From: Arachnia propionica
Lineage (GTDB): Bacteria; Actinomycetota; Actinomycetes; Propionibacteriales; Propionibacteriaceae
Direction of reading: 5' to 3'
Assembly (NCBI RefSeq): GCF_037055325.1
Contig: NZ_CP146373.1
Coordinates: 682,001 to 746,000 of the forward strand
Length of the DNA stretch: 64,000 nt
Of the stretch, positions 17,414 to 27,285 are shown one piece after another. A program made the translations under genes and the position numbers. The stretch's first letter is position 1. Each line of letters opens with the position of its first letter. The notes under the pieces were generated by a model, which worked only from the letters and a program-made list of their open reading frames with translations, made no database searches and was not told the origin of the DNA.

Positions 17414-18112
17414 ATGACCACATCAAGCACACCAAGCATTCTGAGGAGCCTCCGCCAGCTCACACCCCACCGCGCCTGCAGTTTCACCGAAGCACTCAAC
17501 CTGGCCGAGCGCCAAGCCGCCAAACTCAACCAACTCCTGGCTGCCAGCCATCCCAGCTTCCAACTGACCGGCATCACCGACAACCACATCACCGGCCTGC
17601 CCCGCATCCGTATCGTCCGCGAACAGCTGCCGGTTTCTGGCATGAGCCACTGGAACGGGCAGGAGTGGATCATCTGCCTTAACCGTGACGATCCCGAAGT
17701 GCGGCAACGCTTCACCTTGCTACACGAGTTCAAACACATCATCGATCACGGCCATACCCACTGGCTCTACACCACACAAAACCCTAAAGCCTTCACGCGT
17801 CGCTGGGGCTGCCCACTACAACTGACAGTCCACGAGCAGGCCGAGCGAGCCGCCGACTACTTCGCAGGCTGTGCCCTGGTACCACGCACCGCCTTGAAAC
17901 AAGCATGGGCCGCTGGACTCCAAACCCCCACCGCATTGGCCGACCACTTCGCCGTCTCCGAAGCCGCCATTCGCGTGCGCATCGACCAGACCGGTATCGC
18001 CCGCACTCTCGACCCGGAACCCTCACCTGCCCGCTGTGCCCGCCCCATCCGCACCCCACGGTGGCAGCCACAGCGCTTCACCATCCAGCAACCACACTAC
18101 GGAAGGAGATAG
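17414..18112 (+). CDS. ImmA/IrrE-type metallopeptidase
   Basis: 232 residues from the ATG at 17414, with AAAGGAGG just upstream. The zinc-binding HEFKH is at residues 104-108, and the downstream ERAADYFAGCALVP supplies the usual third Glu ligand. The C-terminal helices (TALADHFAVSEAAIRVRID) resemble the helix-turn-helix-like end of the family. In related elements this enzyme cleaves the neighbouring XRE repressor. It is followed 2 bp later by the recombinase start, so control and excision genes form one unit. Confidence 0.88.
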   Translation: MTTSSTPSILRSLRQLTPHRACSFTEALNLAERQAAKLNQLLAASHPSFQLTGITDNHITGLPRIRIVREQLPVSGMSHWNGQEWIICLNRDDPEVRQRFTLLHEFKHIIDHGHTHWLYTTQNPKAFTRRWGCPLQLTVHEQAERAADYFAGCALVPRTALKQAWAAGLQTPTALADHFAVSEAAIRVRIDQTGIARTLDPEPSPARCARPIRTPRWQPQRFTIQQPHYGRR

Positions 18113-18114
18113 CC

Positions 18115-20001
18115 ATGACCACAACGACAACGAAGCGTGCGGTGATCTACCTGCGCGTATCCACACGCGACCAGGCCAAACGAGGAGGAGAAACAGAAGG
18201 ATTCTCCATCCCAGCTCAGCGAGAAGCCTGCCACCGCAAAGCCAAGAGCCTTGGCGCGGAAGTAATCGAAGAGTTCATCGACGCCGGCGAGAGCGCCAAA
18301 TCCGCCCAGCGTCCCGAACTGCAGCGAATGCTCACCTACGTCAAGCACAACACCATCCAGCTGGTCATCGTCCACAAAGTCGACCGCCTCGCACGCAACC
18401 GCATGGACGACGTCCAGATCAACTTCGAGATCCAACAAGCCGGCGCCCAACTCGTCTCCTGCTCAGAAAACATCGACGAAACACCAAGCGGCATGCTGCT
18501 ACACGGCATCATGAGCTCCATCGCCGAGTTCTACAGCCAAAACCTCGCCACCGAAGCCAAGAAAGGCATGACCCAGAAAGCCAAATCCGGCGGCACCCCC
18601 GGACGCGCCCCATTCGGCTACATCAACACCACACAGCGCACCACCGAAGGCCGCGAAGTCCGCACCGTCGTCACCGACCCGGATCGAGCCCACTGGGTGC
18701 CATGGATATACGAACGCTACGCCACCGGCGAATGGACCATCGGGATGCTCCGCGACGAACTCAAAACCCACGGCGTCACCACCCTCGCACGCCCCAAACA
18801 ACCAGCAAAACCCCTCACCACCTCCATGGTGCACTCCATCCTCAGCAACCCCTACTACACAGGCCTAGTCATCTTCGGCGGCGCCACCTACCAAGGCAAA
18901 CACCAACCCCTAATCTCCACCGAACTATGGTCAAAAGTCGAAGCCATCCGCCACGGCAGATCCCACGCCAAAGAGAAACCCGCCATCCGAACCCACTACC
19001 TCAAAGGCAGCCTATTCTGCGGACAATGCGGCTCACCCCTCAGCTACGAAATCTCCCGCAACCGCCTCGGCAACTACTACCAATACTTCTACTGCCTCGG
19101 ACGCCAAGCACGAAAAAACGGCTGCACCTTCGTCGCAATCCAAGCCCACCACGCCGAACAACTCATCGAAGACCACTGGGCAACCATCACACTGCCAGAC
19201 AAAACCCTCACCACAGTACGCGAACTAGTCATCTCCCACCTCGATACCATCCTCAAAGAACACAACCACCAAGCACACCAAGCAGAAACCACCCTCGCCG
19301 AGGCCACCGCCCACAGCGAACGCCTCATGCAGGCCTACTACGCCGGAGCCATCGACACAGAACTACTCCGCAAAGAACAAGAACGCATCAGAACCGACAA
19401 AACAACCGCCGAACGCCAACTCCGCCACCTACAAACCTCCCGAGACAAACTCCACACCGCCCTCGACCAATGCCTCTCGGTCCTCCACAACGGACAACAG
19501 CAATACCTCGCAGCCACCGACAACTCACGACGCGACCTCAACCAAGCCGTCTTCGACAAGATCTACCTCGACGACGACGAGATCACCAACAGCCAACACA
19601 AAGCCGTCTACCACTACCTCCTCGACAGCAACCTCCCAGCAGTCCTGGAGAACGAAGCCAAGAAGCAACAGGACACCACCACCCCTGACAACACGAAAAA
19701 CCTCCGACCAATGGCCGGAGGTTCTAACATGACACTTTTGGTGGAGCTAAGGGGATTCGAACCCCTGACCTCTTCCATGCCATGGAAGCGCGCTACCAAC
19801 TGCGCCATAGCCCCGAGAGCTGCTCCAGACTATCGGATGCTCTCCCCTGTTGGCAAAGCGGCCCTGGCCGCCTGTTTCAGGGCCGCTGCGATGGTCTCCA
19901 TGGCCGCGTCGTCGTGGGCAACCGAGAGGAACCACGCCTCGAAGGCCGAAGGCGGCAATGCCACTCCCCCGTCCAGCATCGCGTGGAAGAACCGCCCGTA
20001 G
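18115..20001 (+). CDS. Large serine recombinase (integrase), frame runs into chromosome
   Basis: The ATG at 18115 has GGAAGGAGA upstream. Seen: a resolvase catalytic domain with the nucleophile Ser16 in YLRVSTRDQ, a recombinase domain (GRAPFGYIN), a zinc ribbon ([10 protein letters not shown] ... [13 protein letters not shown]) and a long coiled-coil region ([18 protein letters not shown]), all typical of large serine integrases. No stop occurs before the tRNA-Ala gene. The frame crosses that tRNA antisense ([20 protein letters not shown]) and enters hemL antisense until 20001. The native protein very likely ends near or in the attachment site, so about 90 C-terminal residues are probably host-derived and incidental. 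Confidence 0.85.
   Translation: MTTTTTKRAVIYLRVSTRDQAKRGGETEGFSIPAQREACHRKAKSLGAEVIEEFIDAGESAKSAQRPELQRMLTYVKHNTIQLVIVHKVDRLARNRMDDVQINFEIQQAGAQLVSCSENIDETPSGMLLHGIMSSIAEFYSQNLATEAKKGMTQKAKSGGTPGRAPFGYINTTQRTTEGREVRTVVTDPDRAHWVPWIYERYATGEWTIGMLRDELKTHGVTTLARPKQPAKPLTTSMVHSILSNPYYTGLVIFGGATYQGKHQPLISTELWSKVEAIRHGRSHAKEKPAIRTHYLKGSLFCGQCGSPLSYEISRNRLGNYYQYFYCLGRQARKNGCTFVAIQAHHAEQLIEDHWATITLPDKTLTTVRELVISHLDTILKEHNHQAHQAETTLAEATAHSERLMQAYYAGAIDTELLRKEQERIRTDKTTAERQLRHLQTSRDKLHTALDQCLSVLHNGQQQYLAATDNSRRDLNQAVFDKIYLDDDEITNSQHKAVYHYLLDSNLPAVLENEAKKQQDTTTPDNTKNLRPMAGGSNMTLLVELRGFEPLTSSMPWKRATNCAIAPRAAPDYRMLSPVGKAALAACFRAAAMVSMAASSWATERNHASKAEGGNATPPSSIAWKNRP
19694..19723 (-). terminator. Intrinsic terminator of tRNA-Ala (copy 1)
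   Basis: On the minus strand AACCTCCG and CGGAGGTT pair across a 9-base loop and are followed by TTTTTCG, a typical Rho-independent terminator, 15 bp past the CCA end of the tRNA. It lies inside the sense-strand reading frame of the recombinase. Confidence 0.75.
19739..19814 (-). tRNA. tRNA-Ala(GGC), copy 1, with encoded CCA
   Basis: A 73-nt cloverleaf plus encoded CCA at 19739-19741. The acceptor stem GGGGCTA/TAGCTCC contains the G3-U70 pair that identifies tRNA-Ala. The anticodon loop ATGGCAT gives anticodon GGC (reads GCC/GCT). It differs at one base in the mature region from the copy at 38471. The mobile element lies at its 3' side and it is probably the integration target. Confidence 0.95.
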
Positions 20002-21149
20002 GCCGCGGTGTCCTGGTCCTGGGCGTCTGCGTAGTCGATGACGGGCTTCTCCCGGAAGAACACGGAGAACAGGTTCCCGGCGTTCTGGATGACGTGGGGC
20101 ACCCCGGCCCCGGTCAGCGCGTCACCGACCAGCCGCTGCAGCTCGGCGGAGCGGGCGTCGACCCTGTCGTAGACCTCCGGTTTCGCCAGGTCGAGGGTGG
20201 CTATCCCGGCCGCGGTGGCGAGGGGATTCCCGGAGAGCGTGCCCGCCTGGTAGACGGGGCCGAGCGGGGCCAGCAGATCCATGACCTCCCTGCGACCCCC
20301 GACCGCCGCGAGAGGCATACCACCGCCGACTACTTTCCCGAAGGTAATCAGGTCAGGCGCCCACGCCGGAGCCTCGACCCCCGCTTCGAGCCCCCACCAG
20401 CCGGAGGCTCCGACACGGAAACCGGTGAGCACTTCGTCGAGGATCATGAGCGCCCCGTGATCGGCGGTCAGTCGGCGGATCTCGGCGTTGAATCCTTCTG
20501 CCGGGGTGACGATCCCCATGTTCGCGGGTGCGGCCTCCGTGATGACCGCCGCGATCTGCCCGCCGATCCGTTCGAACAGCGAACGCAGCTCGTCGAAGTC
20601 GTTGTAGGCAAGCACGATGGTGTCGGCCGCGGCAGCCACCGTCACCCCGGCGCTTCCCGGTAGCCCCTGGGTAGCCACACCTGATCCGGCGGCGGCCAGC
20701 AGCGCATCCGAGTGGCCGTGATAGCAACCCGCGAACTTGACGATCTTGTCGCGACCCGTGGCTCCGCGGGCGATCCGCACCGCGGTCATGGTGGCCTCTG
20801 TACCGGTGGAGACCAGCCTCACGTGTTCCGCGACGGGAACCCGGGCGCGGATCCGTTCGGCGAGCTCCACCTCCGCGCCCGTCGGCGCCCCGAAACTGAG
20901 ACCCATCGCAGCCGCATTCTGCACAGCCGCGATGACCTCGGGATGGGCGTGCCCGAGCAGCGCTGGTCCCCAGGAACACACGAGATCGACGTAGCTGGTG
21001 CCGTCGACATCGGTCACGCGGCACCCGGATGCCTGTTTGATGAAACGCGGCGTGCCACCCACCGACGCGAATGCCCGCACGGGCGAGTTGACCCCGCCCG
21101 GGATCGCCTCGCAGGCCCGTGTCATCCATTCCTGGTTCAATCCAGCCAT
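19830..21149 (-). CDS. hemL: Glutamate-1-semialdehyde 2,1-aminomutase
   Basis: 439 residues. Converts glutamate-1-semialdehyde to 5-aminolevulinate, the second step of the C5 pathway. The PLP-binding Lys is K272 in [12 protein letters not shown], and [12 protein letters not shown] carries the Asp that contacts the cofactor nitrogen. Full length for the family. Last gene of the hemE-hemY-hemCD-hemB-hemL operon; its start overlaps hemB by 13 bp. The gene ends 16 bp from the tRNA-Ala. Confidence 0.97.
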   Translation of the reverse strand: MAGLNQEWMTRACEAIPGGVNSPVRAFASVGGTPRFIKQASGCRVTDVDGTSYVDLVCSWGPALLGHAHPEVIAAVQNAAAMGLSFGAPTGAEVELAERIRARVPVAEHVRLVSTGTEATMTAVRIARGATGRDKIVKFAGCYHGHSDALLAAAGSGVATQGLPGSAGVTVAAAADTIVLAYNDFDELRSLFERIGGQIAAVITEAAPANMGIVTPAEGFNAEIRRLTADHGALMILDEVLTGFRVGASGWWGLEAGVEAPAWAPDLITFGKVVGGGMPLAAVGGRREVMDLLAPLGPVYQAGTLSGNPLATAAGIATLDLAKPEVYDRVDARSAELQRLVGDALTGAGVPHVIQNAGNLFSVFFREKPVIDYADAQDQDTAAYGRFFHAMLDGGVALPPSAFEAWFLSVAHDDAAMETIAAALKQAARAALPTGESIR

Positions 21150-22099
21150 TCGGCAACCTCCAACGCCCAGTAGGTGAGCACCACATCGGCACCCGAGCGA
21201 ACGATACTCGTGATCGACTCCTCGATGGCGGCGCGCCGGTCGATCCAGCCGCGTTCCGCCGCTGCCTCGATCATGGCGTACTCCCCCGACACCTGATAGG
21301 CCGCCACCGGAACCTTCGAGATGGCGGCTACGTCGGCGAGCACGTCGAGGTAGTGGCTGGCGGGCTTGACCATCACCATGTCGGCGCCCTCCGCTAGGTC
21401 CAGCAGCGTCTCCCTGAGGCCCTCGCGGCGGTTCGCTGGATCCTGCTGGTAGGTGCGGCGATCCCCCTGAAGAGAGGAGCCGACAGCCTCCCGGAAAGGC
21501 CCATAGAACGCGGAGGCATACTTCGCCGAGTAGGCCAGGATCCCGACGTCCTCGAAACCTGCCGCGTCCAGTCCGGTGCGGATCACCTGGATCTGGCCAT
21601 CCATCATCCCCGACGGCGCCACGACGTGCGCTCCAGCCCGGGCCTGCGCCACCGCCTGCTGCGCGTAGGCATCGCAGGTCTCGTCGTTGATCACACGACC
21701 GTCCTCAGCAAGGAAGCCGCAGTGCCCGTGGCTGGTGAACTCATCCAGGCACACATCCGACATGATCACCAGATCATCACCGACCGCTTCCCGGCAGGCG
21801 GCGATGGCCCGCTGTTCGATGCCGTCGGGCGCCCAGGCCTGCGTGCCCCGCGGGTCCTTGTCCGCATCATCGGGCACCCCGAACAGCATGATCCCGCCCA
21901 GTCCCGCCTCCGCCGCCGATCGTGCGATGTCACCGATCTGCTCGACGGTGTGCCGACGCACCCCCGGCATGGCGCCGATCTCGGCGGGGGTTTCGCCGAC
22001 GAAGGCGGGCAGGACGAGCTGCGCCGGGCGCGGCCGGGTTTCACGGACCAGTCTTCTCATGGCGGCGGTGGTGCGTAGCCTGCGTGGGCGCTCGATCAT
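21137..22099 (-). CDS. hemB: Porphobilinogen synthase (ALA dehydratase)
   Basis: 320 residues. Condenses two 5-aminolevulinate molecules to porphobilinogen. Active-site lysines are K193 (YSAKYASAF) and K245 ([10 protein letters not shown], Schiff base). The metal site reads [14 protein letters not shown]: Cys117, Asp119 and Cys127, so the middle Cys of the classical three-Cys zinc site is Asp, giving a mixed site whose metal use cannot be read from sequence. Overlaps hemCD by 4 bp (ATGA). Confidence 0.97.
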   Translation of the reverse strand: MIERPRRLRTTAAMRRLVRETRPRPAQLVLPAFVGETPAEIGAMPGVRRHTVEQIGDIARSAAEAGLGGIMLFGVPDDADKDPRGTQAWAPDGIEQRAIAACREAVGDDLVIMSDVCLDEFTSHGHCGFLAEDGRVINDETCDAYAQQAVAQARAGAHVVAPSGMMDGQIQVIRTGLDAAGFEDVGILAYSAKYASAFYGPFREAVGSSLQGDRRTYQQDPANRREGLRETLLDLAEGADMVMVKPASHYLDVLADVAAISKVPVAAYQVSGEYAMIEAAAERGWIDRRAAIEESITSIVRSGADVVLTYWALEVAEWLD

Positions 22100-23703
22100 G
22101 CGTTTCCCTTCCCAACCAGTTCGGCGGCGGCCCTTGCGACCACCTCCGCGTCGGGGGACGGCGAGACGCTGGCCGCCACCCCGAGTTCATTCAACACCTT
22201 CGCGGTGGGTTGTCCGATGGCCAGTACCCGGGTTCCCTCCGGCCAGCCCAGCCGTTGGTCGATCACCCGCGCCACCGAGCCCGCGGTCACGACCACTGCC
22301 ACGAACTCCCCGGCCTTCCACTGGGCCGCCAGTTCGGCGGGTTCCTGGGTCGCCTCCATCGTGTAGACAGGGAAGACATCGACCTGCCAGCCCAGTTCCC
22401 GCAGACCCTCGGGAAGATCCGGTTTGGAAAGCGCCGATCCCGGGATCACCACCCGTCCCGTGCCGGCCGGGAACTCCTCGACGAGTCCCGCCGCGCTGGC
22501 CTTCCCGGGGATGAGGTCCACCACATACCCGGCCGCTTCCAGGGCCGCTGCGGTCGCCTTCCCGACGGCGGCGATCCGCCCGGGCAGCCGGGCACCCAGC
22601 CCCTGAAGGGCCTCGACGGTGCGGGCGGAGGTGACCACCGACCAGTCGGCCCGCCCGAGGTCGAGCCCGTCAATCAGCACCACCGGGACCTGCACCGGGA
22701 AGGTCGTGACCTCAAGTCCAACAGCGCTCAATGCCTTGGAGAGCTCTCCCACCTCGCGGGGAAGAAACACCGCACGCCCCCCGGCCCGAGGCCACAGGTC
22801 GGCGTCGTCGTGGAACTCGGCCAATCGAGATGCACGAGTAGCATCCAAACGGGTCACCTCGGCAGCGCCGGCGGCGAGCAGCCGGGTGGTTGCGGTTCTT
22901 CCCGCCCCCGGAATCAGCGGCACCTCAGTTCTGGCCTGGCGAGTGCCGTCGGCGGAGTACACCCCCGCGGCAAGCCTATCGCCGGTTCCGAGGGCCGCTA
23001 TCGGGGCCGCACAACCGCCACCCAGGGCCGCCAGGACAGCCCGTTCCTCGGTGACCGCGACCCGCGTGTCCGCATCGTCCAGGGCTTTGAGGGCGGCGAT
23101 CAGGGCGGCGTCATCGGCGCGGCACTCAATGCCGAGCGCCCCCTGCCCGGGTGCAGGCAGGATGGACAGTTCCTCGGTGATTCGTCCCGCAAGCCCCAGG
23201 CGGCGCAGCCCCGCTGCAGCCAGTACCACCGCATCCAGGTCGCCGGAGGTCACCCGGGACAGACGGGTGTCGATGTTGCCGCGGATATCGATGAAGACCA
23301 GGTCAGGACGCAGGGAGCGCAGCTGCGCCACCCGCCGCGGCGACCCGGTTCCCACCCGGGCCCCTCCGGGCAGTTCGGCCAGGCTCAGGCCGTCGCGAGA
23401 GAACAGCGCATCGCGGGGGGATTCCCGTTCCGGGATGGCCGCGACCACCAGTCCGGGAACAGGCTCAACCGGGAGGTCCTTCAGTGAGTGGACGGCCAGG
23501 TCCACATCTCCTCTGAGCAACGCGGAACGCAGCTCCGCGGCAAACACCCCGAGTCCGGAGAGCCGGGTCAGCGACTCGCGTTCGTGATCGCCGCGGGTGC
23601 GGATGGTGACAATCTCCACTTCATGCCCAAGAGCGCGGAGCCGGTCGGCCACCCAGGTGGATTGGGTCACCGCCAGGGTGGATGCGCGCGTTCCCAGTTT
23701 CAT
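22096..23703 (-). CDS. hemCD: Fused hydroxymethylbilane synthase / uroporphyrinogen-III synthase
   Basis: 535 residues. Residues 1 to about 300 are HemC: the catalytic Asp76 in HSLKDLP, GSPRR and RGNIDTRL substrate-binding arginines, and Cys231 in LGGGCAAPIA, which holds the dipyrromethane cofactor. Residues of about 310-535 are HemD (FLPREVGELSKAL, SARTVEAL, VPVYTMEAT, VVVTAGSVARV). It performs two consecutive steps, polymerising four porphobilinogens and closing the ring. Joined to hemY and hemB by 4-bp overlaps. A second, degenerate HemCD-like protein is encoded at 29134. Confidence 0.96.
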   Translation of the reverse strand: MKLGTRASTLAVTQSTWVADRLRALGHEVEIVTIRTRGDHERESLTRLSGLGVFAAELRSALLRGDVDLAVHSLKDLPVEPVPGLVVAAIPERESPRDALFSRDGLSLAELPGGARVGTGSPRRVAQLRSLRPDLVFIDIRGNIDTRLSRVTSGDLDAVVLAAAGLRRLGLAGRITEELSILPAPGQGALGIECRADDAALIAALKALDDADTRVAVTEERAVLAALGGGCAAPIAALGTGDRLAAGVYSADGTRQARTEVPLIPGAGRTATTRLLAAGAAEVTRLDATRASRLAEFHDDADLWPRAGGRAVFLPREVGELSKALSAVGLEVTTFPVQVPVVLIDGLDLGRADWSVVTSARTVEALQGLGARLPGRIAAVGKATAAALEAAGYVVDLIPGKASAAGLVEEFPAGTGRVVIPGSALSKPDLPEGLRELGWQVDVFPVYTMEATQEPAELAAQWKAGEFVAVVVTAGSVARVIDQRLGWPEGTRVLAIGQPTAKVLNELGVAASVSPSPDAEVVARAAAELVGKGNA

Positions 23704-24950
23704 ACTGCCGCTTCCAGTCCAGATGCGATTGCGGCTTCTATCCCATTGCCAGCCACCCAGGCTCCCGCCACCTTGACGTTGGCGGGGAGGGAATCCAGCA
23801 ACCTTACACGTTCCGCAGCCGGGAGCGCCTTGGGCACAGCCGACCAGCGAACCAGGGCGTGATCACGGAGTACCAGGTTCTCGCAGCCAAGCAGCAGGCG
23901 GGCATCAGCCAAAGCCTGCTCTGTGGCGGGATTGGCGTCGGGTGCGTAGCTGAGACGGATCAGTTCCACATCCCCACCGCTCCAAGGCCATTTCGCCGAA
24001 TAGTGAGTCAGCGCCCGGGCTGCAAGCCCTGGGATCGGCTGGCCGAGCATTACCCCGGAACCGACCGGCGCCCCTGCCAAAGGCTCTGACTCCAGCGCCA
24101 GGACCGTGTTAACCGAGGTTCCTGTCGCGGGTGCCGATGCGGTGATTCCCAGCCCACCGAGCAGGTCAACGGCAGAGTGGGCAGGACAGGCCAGGATCAC
24201 GCGGTCAGCCTCTAGTCGATCTTCGCCGACGGTGACCGTCGCGTCGCGTCCGATCCCGGCGACGCGGGCACCGAGCCGGATCTCCCCGCCGTTACCCCGG
24301 ATGTCAGAGGCCAGGGCCTCGACGAGACGGATCAGCCCTCCAACGGGTTGGGCGACGGCGGAGCGGCTACCGCGGGCCGCCGCGACCTTCGCGTACAGGG
24401 ATCCAGGTCCCCTCAGGCTGGGCGCGAACTGCGCCAGCAGCATCCGATCGGGTTCCATCCGGTAGACGGTCCGGGTCACAGGGGCCACCAATCGGTCGGT
24501 GACAGCTCGACCGAGGCGTGCTGTCACCAGCTCCCCGACGGTGGTGGCGCCGGCCCCAATCTCGTCGCTGAGTCCAGGTTCAGCCAGTGCTGTTGCCAGG
24601 TCCGCACCGTCCAGGGCAGCAGTCAGGGCCGGATCATTCGGTCCGCTGGGAATACCCAGCACCCCGTCGGCACCGGGCCAGGACTGTGTGACGGACCAGC
24701 GGATGTGTGGTCCCCCCGTGGGAGCGGCGATCTCCAGGCCGAGAGTCGCGCACAGTTCGTCCGCGATTCCCAGGCGGCGGGCGTAGGCCTCGGCCCCGCC
24801 GTCGATCAGCTTCCCGGCTATCGTCAGCGGCGCCACCATCCCACCGATCCGTTCTGAGGCTTCCAGGACGATAACCTCAGTACCTGCGCGGGCCAACCGG
24901 TAGGCGGCTGCAAGCCCAGCCACACCGGCCCCGACGATCACGGCCCTCAC
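23700..24950 (-). CDS. hemY: Coproporphyrinogen/protoporphyrinogen oxidase (CgoX type)
   Basis: 416 residues. The N-terminus VIVGAGVAGLAAAYRLARAG is the FAD-binding Rossmann motif, followed by ERIGGMVAPL. The C-terminus (VAGAWVAGNGIEAAIASG) is the second FAD-contact motif. Because hemQ is present and hemN/hemF is not seen here, it most likely oxidises coproporphyrinogen III to coproporphyrin III, as in other actinobacteria. Slightly short for the family (about 450-470). Overlaps hemE and hemCD by 4 bp each. Confidence 0.93.
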   Translation of the reverse strand: MRAVIVGAGVAGLAAAYRLARAGTEVIVLEASERIGGMVAPLTIAGKLIDGGAEAYARRLGIADELCATLGLEIAAPTGGPHIRWSVTQSWPGADGVLGIPSGPNDPALTAALDGADLATALAEPGLSDEIGAGATTVGELVTARLGRAVTDRLVAPVTRTVYRMEPDRMLLAQFAPSLRGPGSLYAKVAAARGSRSAVAQPVGGLIRLVEALASDIRGNGGEIRLGARVAGIGRDATVTVGEDRLEADRVILACPAHSAVDLLGGLGITASAPATGTSVNTVLALESEPLAGAPVGSGVMLGQPIPGLAARALTHYSAKWPWSGGDVELIRLSYAPDANPATEQALADARLLLGCENLVLRDHALVRWSAVPKALPAAERVRLLDSLPANVKVAGAWVAGNGIEAAIASGLEAAV

Positions 24951-25963
24951 AGCTCGTGCACCAGGGCGACGAGATCGGTCAACACCGCAGGATCGGTCTT
25001 GGGTGGCACGCCATGCCCAAGGTTGACCACATGAGCGGGTGCGGATCGGCCTCGCTCAACGACATCTTTGGTGTGAGTGGCGAGGTTCTCCCAGCCTGCT
25101 GCCAGTCGCGCGGGATCGATGTTGCCCTGGAGCACCTTTCCGGGCAGACGGCGCGCAGCCTCGTCCAAGGGGATGCGGTGATCGATGCCGATCGCCTCAG
25201 AGCCGCATCCTGCCATGGCCTCCAGCAGGTGTCCGGCTCCGGTGCCGAAGTGGATGCGAGGCACGGAAACGCTCTCCAGCGCCCGCCGCGAGTAAGGGGC
25301 GACCCGGGTGGTGTAGTCGTCCAGGCAGAGCGTCCCGACCCAGGAGTCGAACAGCTGAACCGCCCGCGCCCCGGCCTTCACCTGAATGCGCAGGAACTCA
25401 CCCGACAGGTCGGCGCACCAGGTGAGAAGTCGGTCCCAGGCCGCAGGTTCAGCATGCATGAAGGCCCGCGCCCCCAGGTGGTCGCGGGACCCACGTCCCT
25501 CCACCAGATAGGCAGCCAGGGTGAAGGGAGCGCCAGCGAACCCGATCACCGGTGTGGCCTCGCCGAGTTCCGCGACGGCCAGCGTCACCGCCTTCTCCAC
25601 AGTTGATGCGTCAGAGATCCGATGCTCCACCAGTCTGTTCACCTCTGCGACGCTGTTCACCGGTTGTTCGAAAACCGGCCCTACCCCGGAAACGATGGAC
25701 ACATCGACTCCTGCGAGCGCCAGAGGGATCATGATGTCGGAAAAGAACACGGCCGCATCCACACCGTGGCGGCGAACTGGCTGACAGGTTATTTCGGCGG
25801 CCAGTTCCGGTGTGAGGCACGCATCCAACATCGCGACGCCCTGTCTCGCATTGCGGTACTCTGGCAGCGATCGCCCGGCCTGACGCATGAACCACACCGG
25901 TAGACGCTCCGGCTGACGCCCCTCAAGGGCGACTAGAAGGGCAGGCTGATCGCTTCTTGTCAT
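24947..25963 (-). CDS. hemE: Uroporphyrinogen decarboxylase
   Basis: 338 residues. Removes four carboxyl groups from uroporphyrinogen III to give coproporphyrinogen III. Conserved WFMRQAGRSLPEYR near residue 24 and FFSDIMIPL with the catalytic Asp are present; the C-terminal LGHGVPPKTDP is also typical. First gene of the leftward haem operon, divergent from hemA across 47 bp that contain a palindrome. Confidence 0.97.
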   Translation of the reverse strand: MTRSDQPALLVALEGRQPERLPVWFMRQAGRSLPEYRNARQGVAMLDACLTPELAAEITCQPVRRHGVDAAVFFSDIMIPLALAGVDVSIVSGVGPVFEQPVNSVAEVNRLVEHRISDASTVEKAVTLAVAELGEATPVIGFAGAPFTLAAYLVEGRGSRDHLGARAFMHAEPAAWDRLLTWCADLSGEFLRIQVKAGARAVQLFDSWVGTLCLDDYTTRVAPYSRRALESVSVPRIHFGTGAGHLLEAMAGCGSEAIGIDHRIPLDEAARRLPGKVLQGNIDPARLAAGWENLATHTKDVVERGRSAPAHVVNLGHGVPPKTDPAVLTDLVALVHEL

Positions 25964-25992
25964 GGCCGAATTCTGCCCTATCGACGGAAATC

Positions 25993-26008
25993 TGGTTCAC
26001 TGGAACCA
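25993..26008. promoter_or_regulatory. Perfect 16-bp palindrome between hemE and hemA
   Basis: TGGTTCACTGGAACCA has 6-bp arms around ACTG and ends 2 bp before the GTG start of hemA, in the 47-bp gap between two divergent haem operons. The position suits one regulator acting on both, or on a leaderless hemA transcript. No known regulator site was recognised. Confidence 0.5.
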
Positions 26009-26010
26009 CT

Positions 26011-27285
26011 GTGAACCTTCGCATCCTGTCCGTAACGCATGACCTCCACGGTCTTACCGAGGTCCAACGCGTATCTCAACATGCGGACACCCTGTCCGCT
26101 TCCTTGCGGAACACCTCCGGCATTGAAGGCCTCGTGACCTTGGCGACCTGCAACCGGCTCGAATTCATCATCGATTCACCGAAAGTGCCGGAGGCACATC
26201 TGCGCCTGAGGCTGGCCCGCGAGCTCGATTCCCAGCCTGACTGGTCCGTCCATGAGGGCGAGGAGGCCCTCACCCATCTGTTCCGGGTCGCCTCCGGCCT
26301 GGAATCGATGGTGGTCGGGGAGCGGGAGATCACGGGGCAGCTGCGCCGCGCCCTGAAGACCGCCCAGGAATCTGGTGATGCTTCCGGCACCCTGACCAGC
26401 GTCATCAACGCCGCCCTGCACACCTCCCGGCGAGTGAGTGTCGAAACCAAACTGCAGGAATCAGGACGCTCGGTGGTCGGCGTCGGACTCGATATGACCG
26501 GGATCAAGGACTGGAAAAACCAGCGGGTGCTGCTCGTGGGAACAGGTTCCTACGCGGGCGCTGTCGTCTCGGCACTGCGACAGCGCGGGGCCGAAACCAT
26601 CTTCGTCCATTCCTCGTCCGGAAGAGCAACGGGGTTCGCCGAGCGACACGCCATCACCCCCGCAAAGAACCTCGAATCGGCCCTAGGCAAGGCAACACTG
26701 GTGGTCACCTGCCGAGGTTCAGCCACCCCCGTGGTGACCACGACCCACCTCAAGGACGCCGCCCCCACCGTACTGCTCGACCTGTCATTGCAGCCGGATG
26801 TGGATCCGGCCGTAGCCGCCCTGCCGGGGATCACCCTCCTTGACCTGGCAGCGATCCAGGCCGCCATCTCCCCCACGTGGGCTGCCGATTCCGCCCGGGC
26901 CGAACGGATCGTTGCTGAAGGGGTACACGAGATCTCCGGGCGCCTGGCCTCCCGCGTCGCGGACCCAGCGGTTGCCTCGCTGCGAGCTGCGATGCTGCAG
27001 ATCGTCGACGAGGAGGTGGCGCGGCTCCCGCAGGGCCGAGCACTGACCATTGAGGACTGCACCCTGGCGCTCCGACGCCTGACCACGAAGCTGCTCCACA
27101 CCCCTTCGATACGCGCACGCGACGCAGCAGCCGAGGGTAGAATCGCCGACTACCTGGCTGCCATGGAGGAGCTCTACGGCATCGAAATCCAGCCTGACCT
27201 CGACGCCCGGAGCCATCATCGTTGCCCAGTGACAGGGCTCAGTTTTGCCGACCTGGCGATGACCGAGCCCACGGAGGTTGGATGA
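26011..27285 (+). CDS. hemA: Glutamyl-tRNA reductase
   Basis: 424 residues from the GTG at 26011. An in-frame extension upstream would overlap hemE and lacks family similarity, while NLRILSVTHDLHGL is the expected N-terminus. The catalytic Cys47 is in TCNRLE, and GLESMVVGEREITGQLRRAL is the conserved tRNA-recognition motif. A Rossmann motif (VLLVGTGSYAGAVVSALRQR) binds NADPH. Catalyses the first committed step of the C5 pathway. Joined to hemH by an ATGA overlap. Confidence 0.95.
   Translation: MNLRILSVTHDLHGLTEVQRVSQHADTLSASLRNTSGIEGLVTLATCNRLEFIIDSPKVPEAHLRLRLARELDSQPDWSVHEGEEALTHLFRVASGLESMVVGEREITGQLRRALKTAQESGDASGTLTSVINAALHTSRRVSVETKLQESGRSVVGVGLDMTGIKDWKNQRVLLVGTGSYAGAVVSALRQRGAETIFVHSSSGRATGFAERHAITPAKNLESALGKATLVVTCRGSATPVVTTTHLKDAAPTVLLDLSLQPDVDPAVAALPGITLLDLAAIQAAISPTWAADSARAERIVAEGVHEISGRLASRVADPAVASLRAAMLQIVDEEVARLPQGRALTIEDCTLALRRLTTKLLHTPSIRARDAAAEGRIADYLAAMEELYGIEIQPDLDARSHHRCPVTGLSFADLAMTEPTEVG

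Noticed and set aside
18036-19688. 550-codon frame overlapping the serine recombinase
   Set aside because: Its translation is dominated by His, Arg and Pro, the usual product of a +1 shift in GC-rich DNA; the recombinase frame has all expected domains.
6000-19738. Left attachment site of the element inside the window
   Set aside because: No second copy of the tRNA-Ala 3' end or of the sequence at 19.70-19.74 kb was found to the left; the only other copy is the complete tRNA at 38.47 kb, beyond core genes.
22619-23587. Long open frames on the plus strand across hemCD and neighbouring haem genes
   Set aside because: They are antisense to genes with clear catalytic motifs; high-GC codon use keeps the opposite frames open, and their Arg/Pro/Ser-rich translations match no family.
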